In this document: piece after piece, positions 22,376-32,829 of the stretch
Layout of the letters: each line of letters opens with the position of its first letter
Position numbering within the stretch: position 1 is the stretch's first letter
Source of the DNA: Anaspis maculata
Taxonomy: Eukaryota > Arthropoda > Insecta > Coleoptera > Scraptiidae
Direction: 5' to 3'
Assembly (NCBI GenBank): GCA_949128115.1
Contig: OX421966.1
Span: 67,515,416-67,579,415, forward strand
Length of the DNA: 64,000 bases
Translations under genes and position numbers: made by a program
The notes under the pieces: generated by a model
Seen by the model: the letters and a program-made list of their open reading frames with translations, nothing else
What the model was told of the DNA's origin: nothing
The model's database searches: none

Positions 22376-23563
22376 TTAATGGAGCTCTGGATCACTTTGA
22401 TCCATCGAAGATTGGGAAAAATTTGATTCGCAGTCGTCATTTTCAAAAGTTTCGCGTAGTTTGTTACAAATTCTGGTACATCTACCTTTTAAATATCTAT
22501 TAGTGAGGCATGGGTATATGTCATTGATCATTTCTATGAGGGCATCGGTGTTATCAGTAAAAGTTGGGCCGATTACCAGCGGGTCGCTTCCGTTGAGACA
22601 TTGTTCAAGGAATGATAGGAATTCCTCTTGAGTGAGGATGTATTTACCAGGGTTTTCTTGTATAATTTGCTTTATGGGTTCTGTGTTTTCAACTAGCAAA
22701 TCAGGTATGTTTTCGGTTGAAGACGATTTTCTAATTTTCTTTTGTTTAGGTTTTTTCACACTTTTTGTGGATGGTTTTGGGAATACGAAATCTTTGGTTG
22801 GGTCAGTGTCTGGTTGGGGTGAATTTTCTGTAGAGTCGGTATTTAGAGTTGATGCTCCTCTTTTTTTTGATGATTTTTCATCCACGATATGAGAGGTACT
22901 GGGTGCTTCGGAATCAGATATATCTTGTTCGGGTCGGAGTTGACATTGATCGGCTCGATGGCCCTGCTCTTTACATAAAAAGCAGGTGACTTCTCCTGTG
23001 CTTAAAAAGATACGATATTCTGTGTTATCGTAGGTGACTACAAAAGAGGGTGGCAGCGTCAGATTTTCATCGGGCTTGATAAATAATTGCCTTCTAAAGC
23101 TGAGGATGTGCATGTACTCGCTTTCGTTCTCAACGCCGGCTCTAAGATAAGACATATTTGAGACTGGTTCGCATCCTATATTTTTTAGTGAATCTTCCAG
23201 AAATGGCATCGGGATGGATGGACAGACATTTGACAAAATGAGTCTCTTGGCTGGTGTTATGAGCCGACGTATTGATACCTCGTTGCCGTTAATTTGGATT
23301 TTGTTGAGATTTGTTACTTGATCAACGAACTGGGCGGTTGATAGATACATACAGATGCGATTTCTTGAAATGCGGGATGCAAAAGTAATGTTCTTTGGGC
23401 CAATAATATTACCAATTGGTTTGAGGTATTCGATTAATTTTAGGTTATCAATCACGTCAATAACTATGGCAAGTTCCTTTTGAGGAGACTGTAGAGTTTT
23501 TGCAACTTTAGCATACGATACAGTATTGTTGCCGTTAGTGGTGTTGTTGGGTTGAGATGACAT
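22376..23563 (-). CDS. I-clade LINE ORF1: Gag-like RNA-binding protein
   Basis: This 395-residue frame starts at ATG 23563 and ends 27 bp before ORF2. The first 80 residues have an RRM-like or esterase-like alternation without a clear motif. A single CCHC zinc knuckle, CFLCKEQGHRADQC, lies near residues 194-207. A lysine/serine-rich linker follows (SVKKPKQKKIRKSSSTEN) with acidic patches. The product should coat element RNA and assist nuclear import and strand annealing, as in jockey/I elements. Position, orientation and length fit ORF1. The stop codon is at the start of an A17 run in the element's sense that fills most of the ORF1-ORF2 gap. Confidence 0.88.
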   Translation of the reverse strand: MSSQPNNTTNGNNTVSYAKVAKTLQSPQKELAIVIDVIDNLKLIEYLKPIGNIIGPKNITFASRISRNRICMYLSTAQFVDQVTNLNKIQINGNEVSIRRLITPAKRLILSNVCPSIPMPFLEDSLKNIGCEPVSNMSYLRAGVENESEYMHILSFRRQLFIKPDENLTLPPSFVVTYDNTEYRIFLSTGEVTCFLCKEQGHRADQCQLRPEQDISDSEAPSTSHIVDEKSSKKRGASTLNTDSTENSPQPDTDPTKDFVFPKPSTKSVKKPKQKKIRKSSSTENIPDLLVENTEPIKQIIQENPGKYILTQEEFLSFLEQCLNGSDPLVIGPTFTDNTDALIEMINDIYPCLTNRYLKGRCTRICNKLRETFENDDCESNFSQSSMDQSDPELH

Positions 23564-23956
23564 TGTTGGGGATTCTTTGGTTTGTTTAGGGTTGATTTTG
23601 TATTATAAATAGATTCATTGCAAAATGAATTTAAGTAAATAGGCAGGCAGGTTATCGACCCGCTGCGAATTTAATCACTGCGGGAAGAAATGCGGTGATT
23701 TTTTGCTGTGCTGATAAGCCCGTATAGGTGTTCGAATCGCTTATTTACGCTTGAAATATGTAGGTATATAATTAATGATACTACTTATTCCTTCTGGAGC
23801 TAAGGGTCCAAAGCTGGGGTGACCAGTCCGGGAGTCCTTAGAGATGGTCCAGGTTGTAAAACAGCGGAAAGAAACAGCGCACTTATCGTCGATTTCACCG
23901 ATTTTTAACACCACGTTATAATTCCGTGCGGACACACCGGTGGATCTATCTGATTT

Positions 23957-24497
23957 GCATATTCTCACGGAACTTGACTTGCAATATGTCATTTGAAAGC
24001 CTTGAAAAAAATGTTTCAAAACTGTTGAAATTTTGTGTCTTTCTGTCATCTGTCAAATATTAAAAAATTTCGAAAATTCAAAATTTTACCAATTTATTTT
24101 TCAAAATCCATCCAATGAATTGGAACCAAATTTGGCAGAAAGCAACACAACAAAAGAGTCAAATTAAGTCTGCAGTTGCAGTTTTCCACCATTTTATAAT
24201 CGGGGCGTTATGAATTTTCTAAATTTCGCCTCGCCGTTGCCACCCGAGAGAGCCTCTAATTCGGGTTTTGAACAGAACGACTCGCTTCTGATGCAAGACT
24301 TCACTCAAAAAATCATTTCTACTCAGGGATCGACTTCCTTCGAATAATTCCAACTGATATCGAAAATAGATTAGATTGGGCGTCGTGTAGACTCATTTTC
24401 AAAATCGACACAGATTCGGTTTTCCGACAGTGATTTTTTCAAAATGAATTTTGCACATCCCGTGAATTTGAAGAAACCGTAGTGTTAACTTCAACAT
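23957..24497 (+). repeat. Left arm of 541-bp palindrome
   Basis: From GCATATTCTCACGG inward, the arm matches the reverse complement of 24943-25483 nearly end to end. Shared words include AAATTTGGC(A)AGAAAGC, GACTC(T)TTTGTTGTG, CTCGCCGTTGCCACCCGA and GATGCAAGACTCCACTC. The right arm has many substitutions, so the duplication is older than the 11-kb palindrome. There is no coding domain. Confidence 0.8.
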
Positions 24498-24942
24498 GCG
24501 GTGAGCCTCACGAAATATTCATTTTAGGTGTAGACATGCTTGGAACCAACCAGCCTGGGTTATCGAGACCGGACTTGAATTATGGAGCTTGGAGTGAAGC
24601 CTCAATTGACGATTTTTGCAATAAGATGATTTGGAAAACGATTTTAGGTTTTCCCCCAAAATTGAAATTTTCTAAAACACGATTTTCAATTTCCTGCAAA
24701 TTATTTTCAATCTTTCTCTCCAATTCCAAATTTTCACCCGAAAGGACGTTCCGAAGAAAATTTTCCATAGGTTTTTGGATACCAGTCAGGAAAGTTTTGG
24801 AGTGAAACAACCGATTTTTCAACATAGTGCTGGTGGATTTTGGCAAAAACTACCATATGAGGATAGGAAATGAAATTGGCATACAGGGTGTTTTAAAAAA
24901 TACTCACCCGTACAGTGATTGCCCATTAAAAACGTGTACAGC
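24498..24942. other. Spacer of 541-bp palindrome
   Basis: About 445 bp of unpaired centre. It contains an orphan CATACAGGGTGTTTTAA terminus near 24880-24896. No gene was recognised. Confidence 0.5.
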
Positions 24943-25483
24943 TTTTGACTGTAGCACTGCAGTTTTTCCAAATTCACGGAATGAGCAAAATTTATTTTGA
25001 AAAAATCACCGTCGGAGAGCCGAAGCTGTGTCAATTTTAAAAATGGGCCTACACGACGCCTAATCCGATCTCTTTTTGATATCAGTTAGAATTATCCAAG
25101 AAAAGTCGATCCCCGAGAAAAATATGAATTTTTGAGTGGAGTCTTGCATCAAAAGCGAGTCGTTCTGGTCAAAACCCGGGTTGAAGGCTCTTTCGGGTGG
25201 CAACGGCGAGGAGAAATTTTGAAAATTCATAACGCTTGACTAGAAAGTAGTCGAAAACTGCAACTACAGAATTGATTTGACTCTTTTGTTGTGTCGCTTT
25301 CTGCCAAATTTGGTGCCAATACATAGGATAGATTTTGAATAATGAAATGGTGAAATTTTGAATTTTCGACATTTTTTAATATTTGACAGATGACAGATAG
25401 ACACAAAATTTCAACAGTTTTGAGAACTTCTTTTTGCGGACTTTCAATTGACATATTGCAAGTTAAGCTCCGTGAAAATATGC
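24943..25483 (-). repeat. Right arm of 541-bp palindrome
   Basis: Reverse complement of 23957-24497, equal in length. Mirrored landmarks are CATATTGCAAGTTAAGCTCC at the outer edge and CAAATTCACGGAATGAGC at the inner edge. Confidence 0.8.
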
Positions 25484-25970
25484 TTCTGTCATTTTCAGGC
25501 AGTGACACTTCTGTTTGACAGATGACAGCAAAAAACTGATGGGCTCATTCGACAGCAAAACCATATCTGCATACCGAATTTCAAATCGATCAGATCAACA
25601 GTTCGGCCGTTTTCTGGGAGATTACGAAAAGACACAAATATTTTTCAAAAAAAACAAAATAGGGCTGAAAATCAAAAACCACCCTGAGGTAAGACATCAC
25701 TCTCCATGAATTTCGTTTTTGAATTGAGGAAAAAACATTTTTGAGAAAATGGGGGATCACGGAACTTCCATCAATTTGGCACTGTTTGATGTGTCACCCT
25801 GTACAAACCTTATTTGACATATTTTGTATTCCGCAAAAGCAAGATCTGATAGCCGAAGAATTGTGCTATCTACCAGTCCAAAGGAATCCAAAATCGCCCG
25901 AGAGAATTTGAAGATATTCAGTTTTGAAATCCGATGAAAATTTAGGGGGTGACACGACTTTTGTTGCGTA
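25484..25970. other. Intergenic; orphan CACCCTGTAC terminus
   Basis: No gene-like frame was found. GTGTCACCCTGTACAAAC at 25790-25807 looks like the right end of a CAGGG element, but no matching left end was found. Confidence 0.4.
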
Positions 25971-26089
25971 CTTTATATTGAAGACAGAATGAGGACGATA
26001 CTTTAGAGGACAATAGGCTTGTTATCGGGTGGGTCTGAAATTCTATATTCATATCTGAATACATATATATTCTATAATCTACCATCTAT

Positions 26090-26329
26090 ATTTTTGCCTG
26101 AGACATTATTGGAGGGGATATTATTGACGAGGATATTTTTGGCTGGGATAGTTTTGGCGGGGATATTTTTGGCCTGGGATATTTTGTCGCGGAGAAATTT
26201 TTGGCTGAGATAATATTAGCAGGGATATTTTTGGCCTGGGATATTATGTCGCAAGGATATTTTTGGCTGGGATCATATTGCCAGGATACTTGTGCCAGGA
26301 TATTTTTTGGCTGGGATGTTTTGTCGCCG
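26090..26329 (-). repeat. ATATCCC minisatellite, locus 3
   Basis: The same 16-17-bp GGGATATTTTTGGC units as locus 2, in the same order, because it belongs to copy B of the dispersed segment. Confidence 0.8.
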
Positions 26330-26335
26330 CACCGA
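26330..26335. other. Target-site duplication CACCGA, left
   Basis: CACCGA directly precedes the first base of the palindromic element and is repeated at 37469-37474. Copy A has it once at 17452-17457, which establishes it as a 6-bp duplication made on insertion. Confidence 0.93.
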
Positions 26336-26369
26336 AGTAGGTATGGCGGCAGTTGAGGCAGACGTTTCT

Positions 26370-26635
26370 AGGGACTTTTATCTGGTGACTTTTGGTTGGC
26401 AACACTGAATCTAGTGACTTTTTTGACAGGTCGTTAAGCATTGGATCTGCATTACCGGCATTTGACAGGTGGCGCGGGAAATTTGAAAAGTTTTCAGTTT
26501 ATCTGGTGACTTTTGGTTATTATCACTGAATCTAGTGACTTTTTTGACTGATCGTCAAGCATTTATTCTGTATTACCGGCATTTGACATGTGGGGGATTT
26601 TAACGTGCGGGAAATTTGAAAAGTACGTGGAATTT
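26370..26635 (+). repeat. Subterminal direct repeats, left end
   Basis: Two copies of a roughly 130-bp unit with TATCTGGTGACTTTTGGTT, CTGAATCTAGTGACTTTTT, TTACCGGCATTTGACA and GCGGGAAATTTGAAAAG words. Repeated subterminal motifs are common binding sites for element-encoded recombination proteins, which is an inference here. They are mirrored at about 37170-37435, where one copy is partly deleted. Confidence 0.7.
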
Positions 26636-26924
26636 GGATTTGACAGGCTAGGTCACAGATTGTGTTTGGCTGGAGACATTTGTTAGCTTGAAAGCGCGGG
26701 ATGTTTGAATTCCCTATACCTACTAAAGCACTCCTCATTGTATCTTAACCCTTGCAAACTCTCAAGTGGTTTGGTTTCAATAGTTATTTTTGGTATATAA
26801 ACGCAAGCAAATAGAACCATTTTATTGACAGACCAATATACTGTGCTAGTTACATAGACAATAATTACATACAGTTCAGGGTAAGACCTCAACATCATGA
26901 TTTATTCGTAGTTTAATTCACATA

Positions 26925-27852
26925 ACTGCTTACATAGACAATTATATTAAATTCAAAATAAAGCACAAACAGGTGATCATAAACAAATTTACAGTATTGA
27001 TTATACATACAAACATTGATTACTAAAATTACTTGAAATCGAAGTACGTTCGATAAAATTTCTTAGTTGCTTACATAGACAATTACGTCAAATTGAAATA
27101 AGGCACAAACAGGTGATCGTGAACGATTTTTCATAGCTGAGTATACAGGCATCAACTACCTATAATCGAAAAACATCTAATACATGTTCTTAGTTGCTTA
27201 CATAGACAATTACGTGAAACTTAAAATAAGGTACAAACAGGTGAGCATGAATGACTTTTCATAGCTAAGTATACAGACATTATTCACTTGAAATCGAAGT
27301 ACATTTGATACAATTTCCCAGCTGATTACCGCATACCATTACATGAAATTTGAAATAAGGCACAAACAGGTGATAATAAACAAATTTACATAGTTGATTA
27401 TACATAGAAGATATGCACACGAACATAAAATCGAAGTACATTTGACTATTTCTTAGTTGATTACATAATATACAATTACATGAAATTCAAAATAGGACAC
27501 GAAGAGGTGATCATAAACAAATTTACAGTGTTGAATAATACAAACTTGAATTACTCAAAATCGAAGTAGGTACATTCAATACAATTTCTTAGTTACTTAC
27601 ATAGGCAATTACGCGAAATTCAAATAAGGCCAAAACAGGTGTTCATGAGCGATTTTTATAGCTGATTACACAAACATTGAATACTTTAAAATAGGAGTAG
27701 GTACTTTTAATACAATTTCTTAGTTGATTATACCATATAAAATTATTTGAAATTTGAATTGAGGCACAAACAAATTATAATAAACGAATTTATAGGGTTG
27801 ATCACACAAATATCAATGACCTGAAATCGAGGTACATTTTTAATACAATTTC
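26925..27852 (+). repeat. 130-bp tandem array, left arm, about 7 units
   Basis: Each unit carries TTAGTTG(C/A)TTACATA, AATTACGTGAAATT, GGCACAAACAGGTGAT, CATAG(C)TGA(G)TATACA and GAAATCGAAGTACATTTGAT. Units differ from one another by 15-30 percent by eye, whereas each matches its mirror unit almost exactly. The array is therefore older than the arm duplication or its last homogenisation. It is AT-rich with no coding content. Confidence 0.8.
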
Positions 27853-28444
27853 TCAGTACAAACATCATTCACCCAAAGTCGAAGTACACTTAACACGACA
27901 ACTTGATGGTCGGCAGTTCTGATGTGCCGGTCGCGAGGCAAATTGTTGGAATCATCGTCATCATTATTGGACACAATTAACTCCTTCATGGAGCCAAAAT
28001 TGAGTAGCTTGGAATTCTTATAGCTCAGTTTTATTATTTTCACTTTGCAAACGACATCACTTCTATTCTCGGGTGCTGGGAAGGCGAAGGGCCCACTGTT
28101 GGCTCTTAGAGAGAATCGTTGATAGTGTGAATTCAGTAACTGGATCAGGTTGACAGTATAATTCTAGTTATTGTAGTTGTGATGAGAACATTCCAGGTGA
28201 GTACTACAAAAAAAAAAAAATCAAAAATTGTATGTTATGTCTAACAGGATATTATAATACAAGTTTCATAAGACATAGTATTGTTGGGGGGTACGGAAAA
28301 TGAACGAGTGAATATGCCTCCACGACCGTGAGGCTTATTGTTTGTAGGTATATGCATTTCAACTACCTGAGAAGTCGCACCCAAAATAACGGCTCTTGCC
28401 AACAGGGAATTGGTTGAAGGCCTTTTTTCTTATAATTTATAAGG

Positions 28445-28861
28445 TTATGACGGTATTACGGGAGCATAATTATTGAAAATAAAACATGCTAATTGTCGCA
28501 AGGCCCTTAAGGTCGTGAGTGGCGTGACAATATCCACCATGTAAACCGTGGTAATAAGTTTGAATTTGAACAATCTATACTGTTTATCCGCGTAACCAGT
28601 CTTTTTTCCATCAACTGTAGTCATTCCACAGAGTTTTAACAAGAGATTGATTTTTTTTTTCAATAAAGTTTGACCATCGAATCTGTGGGTGATTTTTTTT
28701 TTTGCATAAGCATGAGACATTACATTGAAAAAGATCGATGGAATTGGCTTAGCTTTGCGTGGGGTAGGTATAATATACAGCGAGCCGCGGCTTTGCAGTC
28801 GTTTCCAAAAATCCGGAACTATCGACCAGGGGCCTGTATCGAAATAGAATTTTTTTGTCAA
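28445..28861 (-). other. 138-codon open frame, left arm
   Basis: An open minus-strand frame, identical at the protein level to the right-arm frame at 34944-35360. It has no ATG before about codon 48, contains poly-lysine stretches generated by A runs, and matches no family that I know. It is the longest frame in the arm. Identity between arms reflects recent duplication or conversion and is not evidence of selection. Coding status is doubtful. Confidence 0.25.
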
Positions 28862-30977
28862 AAGAGAGTTAAATTTTTTTCTAAATATAACCCGTACATA
28901 TAGTAATGTGTTTCCATAAAAATATGTACTTAAATAAATGAATTGTCCGCATAAACATAGTGAAAATTAAACTTACACGAAAAACACAAACACGGCACAG
29001 CACCAACCCATGAGGCTGCTAGATAACGAATGCAAACGCACCACCACCACCTGTCGACTGGGTGGTTGTTCGTAACTTCTTACCTGAAAAGCCCTGAGCT
29101 ATTAATTTTTTTTTACCTGAAAGATCGTGTCTGAACAGGAATTTTTAGTATCATATGCACATATTCACGGAGCCAGCAGATAATCAATAATTATTATATA
29201 AATAGAAACTTTATTTAAAAATTACTTTGTGCTTATCACATAATGCTCCGACTTGAAAAATATCAGCGCTGAATTTTGTCAGTCCAGTACGGCAATGTAA
29301 AAATAAAAAAATATAAAAGATATAAGTATTTAGGAGCTCAATGTGTTGAAAAGATGTTTTAATAAAAACTATTAACATATGGACAAATTTACATAAAAAT
29401 ACCTAATGTTTTTCAATGCTCAAAGGTATTAGCCTAAAATGTTAGCGATTATCGATTGCATTGAGTACACCTGCCTACTGAAATTTTTCAAGTACCTGAG
29501 GGTCTAATATAAACGACTCTAGCAAGCCAGCATTTTATAAGAATTTTCTACTTGACCGACCTTGAATTTTCAATAAATACCCTTTGATTACCAGGTTGAG
29601 AAAGAACGAATGAATACGAGAGGTAGCCAGTAGTGTAGGTAGCGCGACCGAAGAAATTAACAAGAGAGTTTTGCAGCATTGCCCACCCGCTGACGAGTGC
29701 TCTTCAAGCTACAAATATCTCCGGATCAAATATGTACCAAGCCATATGCGTAGTATCAGAATGGTGCATCTTAATACTTAACTCGGCCCTTTCAGGATGT
29801 ACCTATGGGAGAAGTTTGTGCAAATAAAAATACGCACTAGTTATTGGTTACAGCTTTGTTCATTTCAGATTTTTAAACAGTTCCATACTCCTATCCTTAC
29901 CTTAGATATGAAAGATTTTATTGTATCTATCTATGTACTAACAAGACTCTAAGAATTTTCATTCACATGTTCGAAAATATTTGCAGTCATTTCTTACAAT
30001 AATTAAAGGGTTTGACTGTCGAAGAGACAAATATGGTTTCGCCAGCTAATGATGTTGGATATAAGAATCCAAGCTCGCATAGAAGGTCGAACGCAACCCG
30101 TTGACGCCTCTAATATTATTATCCCACTTTCTCGTCGTCTTCCTTCCAATAAAAGTACCTCGCCAACATTAGCACTTTTGGAAGTTTTTAAATACACTAA
30201 CTTATCTGTAACTGCGCCTGGGTCGGTAGGACAGCCATATTCTTCATTTTTTTCAATTCACTGAAATTCTTTGCCACTTCTTTTGAGGCTGGAACCTAAC
30301 TTGGAGAGATTTCTATAGGTCCTTATTGGTGCAGATTGACCTTTTGTCGAGAATCCAAATCGGTAGCAAGAAGCATCATGGACAAAGTCGTCATCACTCA
30401 TTTCATCATCCATTGTCTCACCGCTGTCCGTCGTTTTCAGATTTTGAGAGAAGGTTACTTCTAATTGATGAGATCTCGAGTGTATTGCAGATGTAGATGA
30501 ACTGGTTCCGCACCTACGACGTTGGAATTTTTTTTTGTGTCCATACTTGTTTTGTTGAAGATATGTTAGCTCGGGACATATTCTTCAAGAAAACTGAGCT
30601 ATTTTCAATATTTTGTAGGATATATGCGATGGCAGGGCCTTCTTCTCTTTAGTTTCTCGCACCAAGCGTGCTAACATAGACTTTAAAATACCGAAAACTC
30701 GGGCACTTGTTCTAACCTAGGTCTCTCGAAGGACTTTAGTTATAGCGCTATGAATTTTTTCGGAAATATTTCTCTTGCTTTCTGCAGCTCTACCTTCTAT
30801 CGTTATCAAAAGCTCGATCATTTCTGGATATTTTGCTCCCGCTCATTCAAATATACAGATACTCTTCATTTCACGTTTTACTTATCTCAGCATGATGAAT
30901 AATCTCACCATTATTTTGTCTCCATCGATTGTCCCCTTTCAGTGTCCACTTCAATGTCACCTTTGTACTCTTCAGTT

Positions 30978-31110
30978 GTCCCTAACGTGTCCCTAACGTG
31001 TCCCTAACGTGTCTCTAACGTGTCCCTAACGTGTCTCTAACGTGTCCCTAACGTGTCTCTAACGTGTCCCCAACGTGTCCCTAACGTGTACTTTAACGTG
31101 TTCCCTAACT
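30978..31110 (+). repeat. GTCCCTAACGT array, 12 units
   Basis: Eleven-base units GTCCCTAACGT, some GTCTCTAACGT, ending with GTACTTTAACGT and GTTCCCTAACTT. The mirror array at 32771-32829 has only 5 units, with the same terminal variants. The 7-unit difference matches the arm length difference. Confidence 0.9.
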
Positions 31111-31327
31111 TGAGTGAAGCGGATCGAACGTGCGGCGATAAAAACGCGCTTGACTAAAAATGCGCTTGACTGAAGCCACTCTGGACCCGATCGAAACTCG
31201 AGCAGATTGAAAGCTGCGATCGAAACGCAGTCACTGCTAGAGACCAGCGTATACCGACAAGTCCTAGCGAACAGCCTATAACGTTAACTCCTAGTTGCCG
31301 GCCTATGCTGATAGCGACAGCACAAGT

Positions 31328-31518
31328 GATCAGGTTAGGAGTATAGAGACTTAGCGGTTGAAGCATGACGACTCGGCGGGCAGAGCATGACGACTCAAAA
31401 GGCCGACGTATGCAGACTTTGCCAGTGGACAGCGTATAGCGAGAAGTTCTAGTAGTCATGCTCTGTCTGCCAAGTCGTCATGCTTTAACCGCTAAGTCTC
31501 TATACTCCTAACCTGATC
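31328..31518. repeat. Nested hairpin inside left arm
   Basis: GATCAGGTTAGGAGTATAG at 31328 is mirrored by CTATACTCCTAACCTGATC ending at 31518. The arms are about 66 bp, with AGCATGACGACT and AGTCGTCATGCT words and a loop of about 58 bp. It is the point where the arm's own sequence turns back: a TTTGTCTCCATCGATTGTCC stretch is also duplicated directly at about 30916 and 31532. Mirrored at 32364-32554. Confidence 0.75.
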
Positions 31519-31579
31519 CACCTCACCATTATTTTGTCTCCATCGATTGTCCCCTTTCAGTGTCCACTTCAATGTCACA

Positions 31580-31763
31580 GATGATAGCGTTCGCAATCAT
31601 CGTCTCAACTCCTTTCATCAACGTCACCATCATCAATCATCATCGTCATCAACCCCGATCATAGATGATAGCGTTCGCAATCATCGTCTCAACTCCTTTC
31701 ATCAACGTCACCATCATCAATCATCATCGTCATCAACCCCGATCATAGATGATAGCGTTCGCA
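31580..31763 (+). repeat. 84-bp tandem repeat, left arm
   Basis: Two full units and a partial one of GATGATAGCGTTCGCAATCA... Each is 84 bp, or 28 codons, so a frame stays open through it and encodes a histidine/serine-rich repeat (FHQRHHHQSSSSSTPI). Mirrored at 32119-32303. It lies right at the inner end of the arm. The associated open frame starts without ATG. Confidence 0.8.
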
Positions 31764-32118
31764 ACCCTGTCGACCTCCAACTCTTCTTCGTCTAGGTACC
31801 GTTGCATGCTCTTCACACTCTCTTTAACGTCTGTTGGGGGATCACGTCGAAGTTGCCACATGCTAATGAGAGAGAGAAGCCAAGTTAGCGGATGATTTGA
31901 AATTATTTTGAGGAGAAAATAGCTTACGTTTGCAGAGATGGTATTGAAGCTCCGCAGTACTTGACTCGTAGGGATCGACCTGACGATGATTGCGCTCGCT
32001 CGCGGGTGATGTTTTTACGTATGCTTTAGTATTCGACGCGTGCTTTAGGTATGGAGGATGTGAACTCTCCCAGTTCTCGGGATCCTAGTTACGATGATGA
32101 AGGAGTTGAGATGATGAA
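31764..32118. other. Central spacer of giant palindrome
   Basis: About 355 bp. The outermost parts show faint residual mirror similarity (CTCAACTCCTTCATC against CTCCAACTCTTCTTCG). The middle, from about 31800 to 32040, is unpaired and includes a GAGAGAGAGAAGCC stretch and a GCTCGCTCGCGGG stretch. No gene was found. Confidence 0.7.
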
Positions 32119-32770
32119 TGCGAACGTTAGCATCTATGATCGGGGTTGATGACGATGATGATTGACGATGGTGACGTTGATGAAAGAAGTTGAGACGATG
32201 ATTGCGAACGCTATCATCTATGATCGGGGTTGATGACGATGATGATTGATGATGGTGACGTTGATGAAAGGAGTTGAGACGATGATTGCGAACGCTATCA
32301 TCTGTGACATTGAAGTGGACACTGAAAGGGGACAATCGATGGAGACAAAATAATGGTGAGGTGGATCAGGTTAGGAGTATAGAGACTTAGCGGTTAAAGC
32401 ATGACGACTTGGCAGACAGAGCATGACTACTAGAACTTCTCGCTATACGCTGTCCACTGGCAAAGTCTGCATACGTCGGCCTTTTGAGTCGTCATGCTCT
32501 GCCCGCCGAGTCGTCATGCTTCAACCGCTAAGTCTCTATACTCCTAACCTGATCACTTGTGCTGTCGCTATCAGCATAGGCCGGCAACTAGGAGTTAACG
32601 TTATAGGCTGTTCGCTAGGACTTGTCGGTATACGCTGGTCTCTAGCAGTGACTGCGTTTCGATCGCAGCTTTCAATCTGCTCGAGTTTCGATCGGGTCCA
32701 GAGTGGCTTCAGTCAAGCGCATTTTTAGTCAAGCGCGTTTTTATCGCCGCACGTTCGATCCGCTTCACTC

Positions 32771-32829
32771 AAGTTAGGGAACACGTTAAAGTACACGTTA
32801 GGGACACGTTAGGGACACGTTAGGGACAA
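32771..32829 (-). repeat. ACGTTAGGGAC array, 5 units
   Basis: The mirror of 30978-31110 with seven fewer 11-bp units. It keeps the terminal variant units, so expansion or contraction occurred inside the array after the arms formed. Confidence 0.88.

Larger units (their letters stand above)
18270..23590 (-). mobile_element. I-clade LINE, both ORFs intact
   Basis: A T25 run at 18270-18294 is the poly(A) tail in the element's sense, joined exactly where copy B of the flanking segment continues with other sequence (near 40863). Two long frames follow in order ORF1 then ORF2 on the minus strand. The 5' edge is set only approximately near 23590, because no target duplication could be proven. GTTGATTT near 23590 resembles GTTGATTTGC at the 3' flank and is a weak candidate. 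Length is about 5.3 kb. No stop or frameshift is visible in either ORF, so the copy could be recent and perhaps competent. Confidence 0.85.
25971..26335. repeat. Dispersed segment, copy B, left piece
   Basis: Nearly identical to 17092-17457 of copy A. It includes minisatellite locus 3 and stops at CACCGA (26330-26335), where the 11.1-kb palindromic element begins. Copy B resumes with CACCGATTATCAG at 37469. Confidence 0.9.
26336..31763 (+). repeat. Left arm of giant palindrome, 5,428 bp
   Basis: Every stretch compared has its reverse complement in 32119-37468 in mirrored order. The inner 4.5 kb looks almost identical, with only scattered single differences such as near 30560 and 30750. The outer roughly 1 kb has several substitutions and small indels. 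The 78-bp length difference between arms is accounted for by copy number in the 11-bp array. Confidence 0.95.

Noticed and set aside
28445..28861. 138-codon frame as the element's transposase
   Set aside because: Too short, no ATG near the start, no catalytic motif. Reported only as an open frame.
30978..31110. CCCTAAC-containing array considered as an interstitial telomere
   Set aside because: The unit is 11 bp (GTCCCTAACGT), not the 5-bp insect telomere repeat, and it is part of a mobile element.
26336..31763. Giant palindrome explained as an assembly artefact
   Set aside because: Not excluded absolutely. The exact 6-bp duplication, the unequal 11-bp arrays, the base differences between arms and the unique central spacer all argue that it is real.
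31580..32303. Repeat arrays considered as CRISPR or a coding HHQSSSSS protein
   Set aside because: Repeats are contiguous without unique spacers, so they are not CRISPR. The frame starts at TTG in eukaryotic DNA and stops soon after the array.
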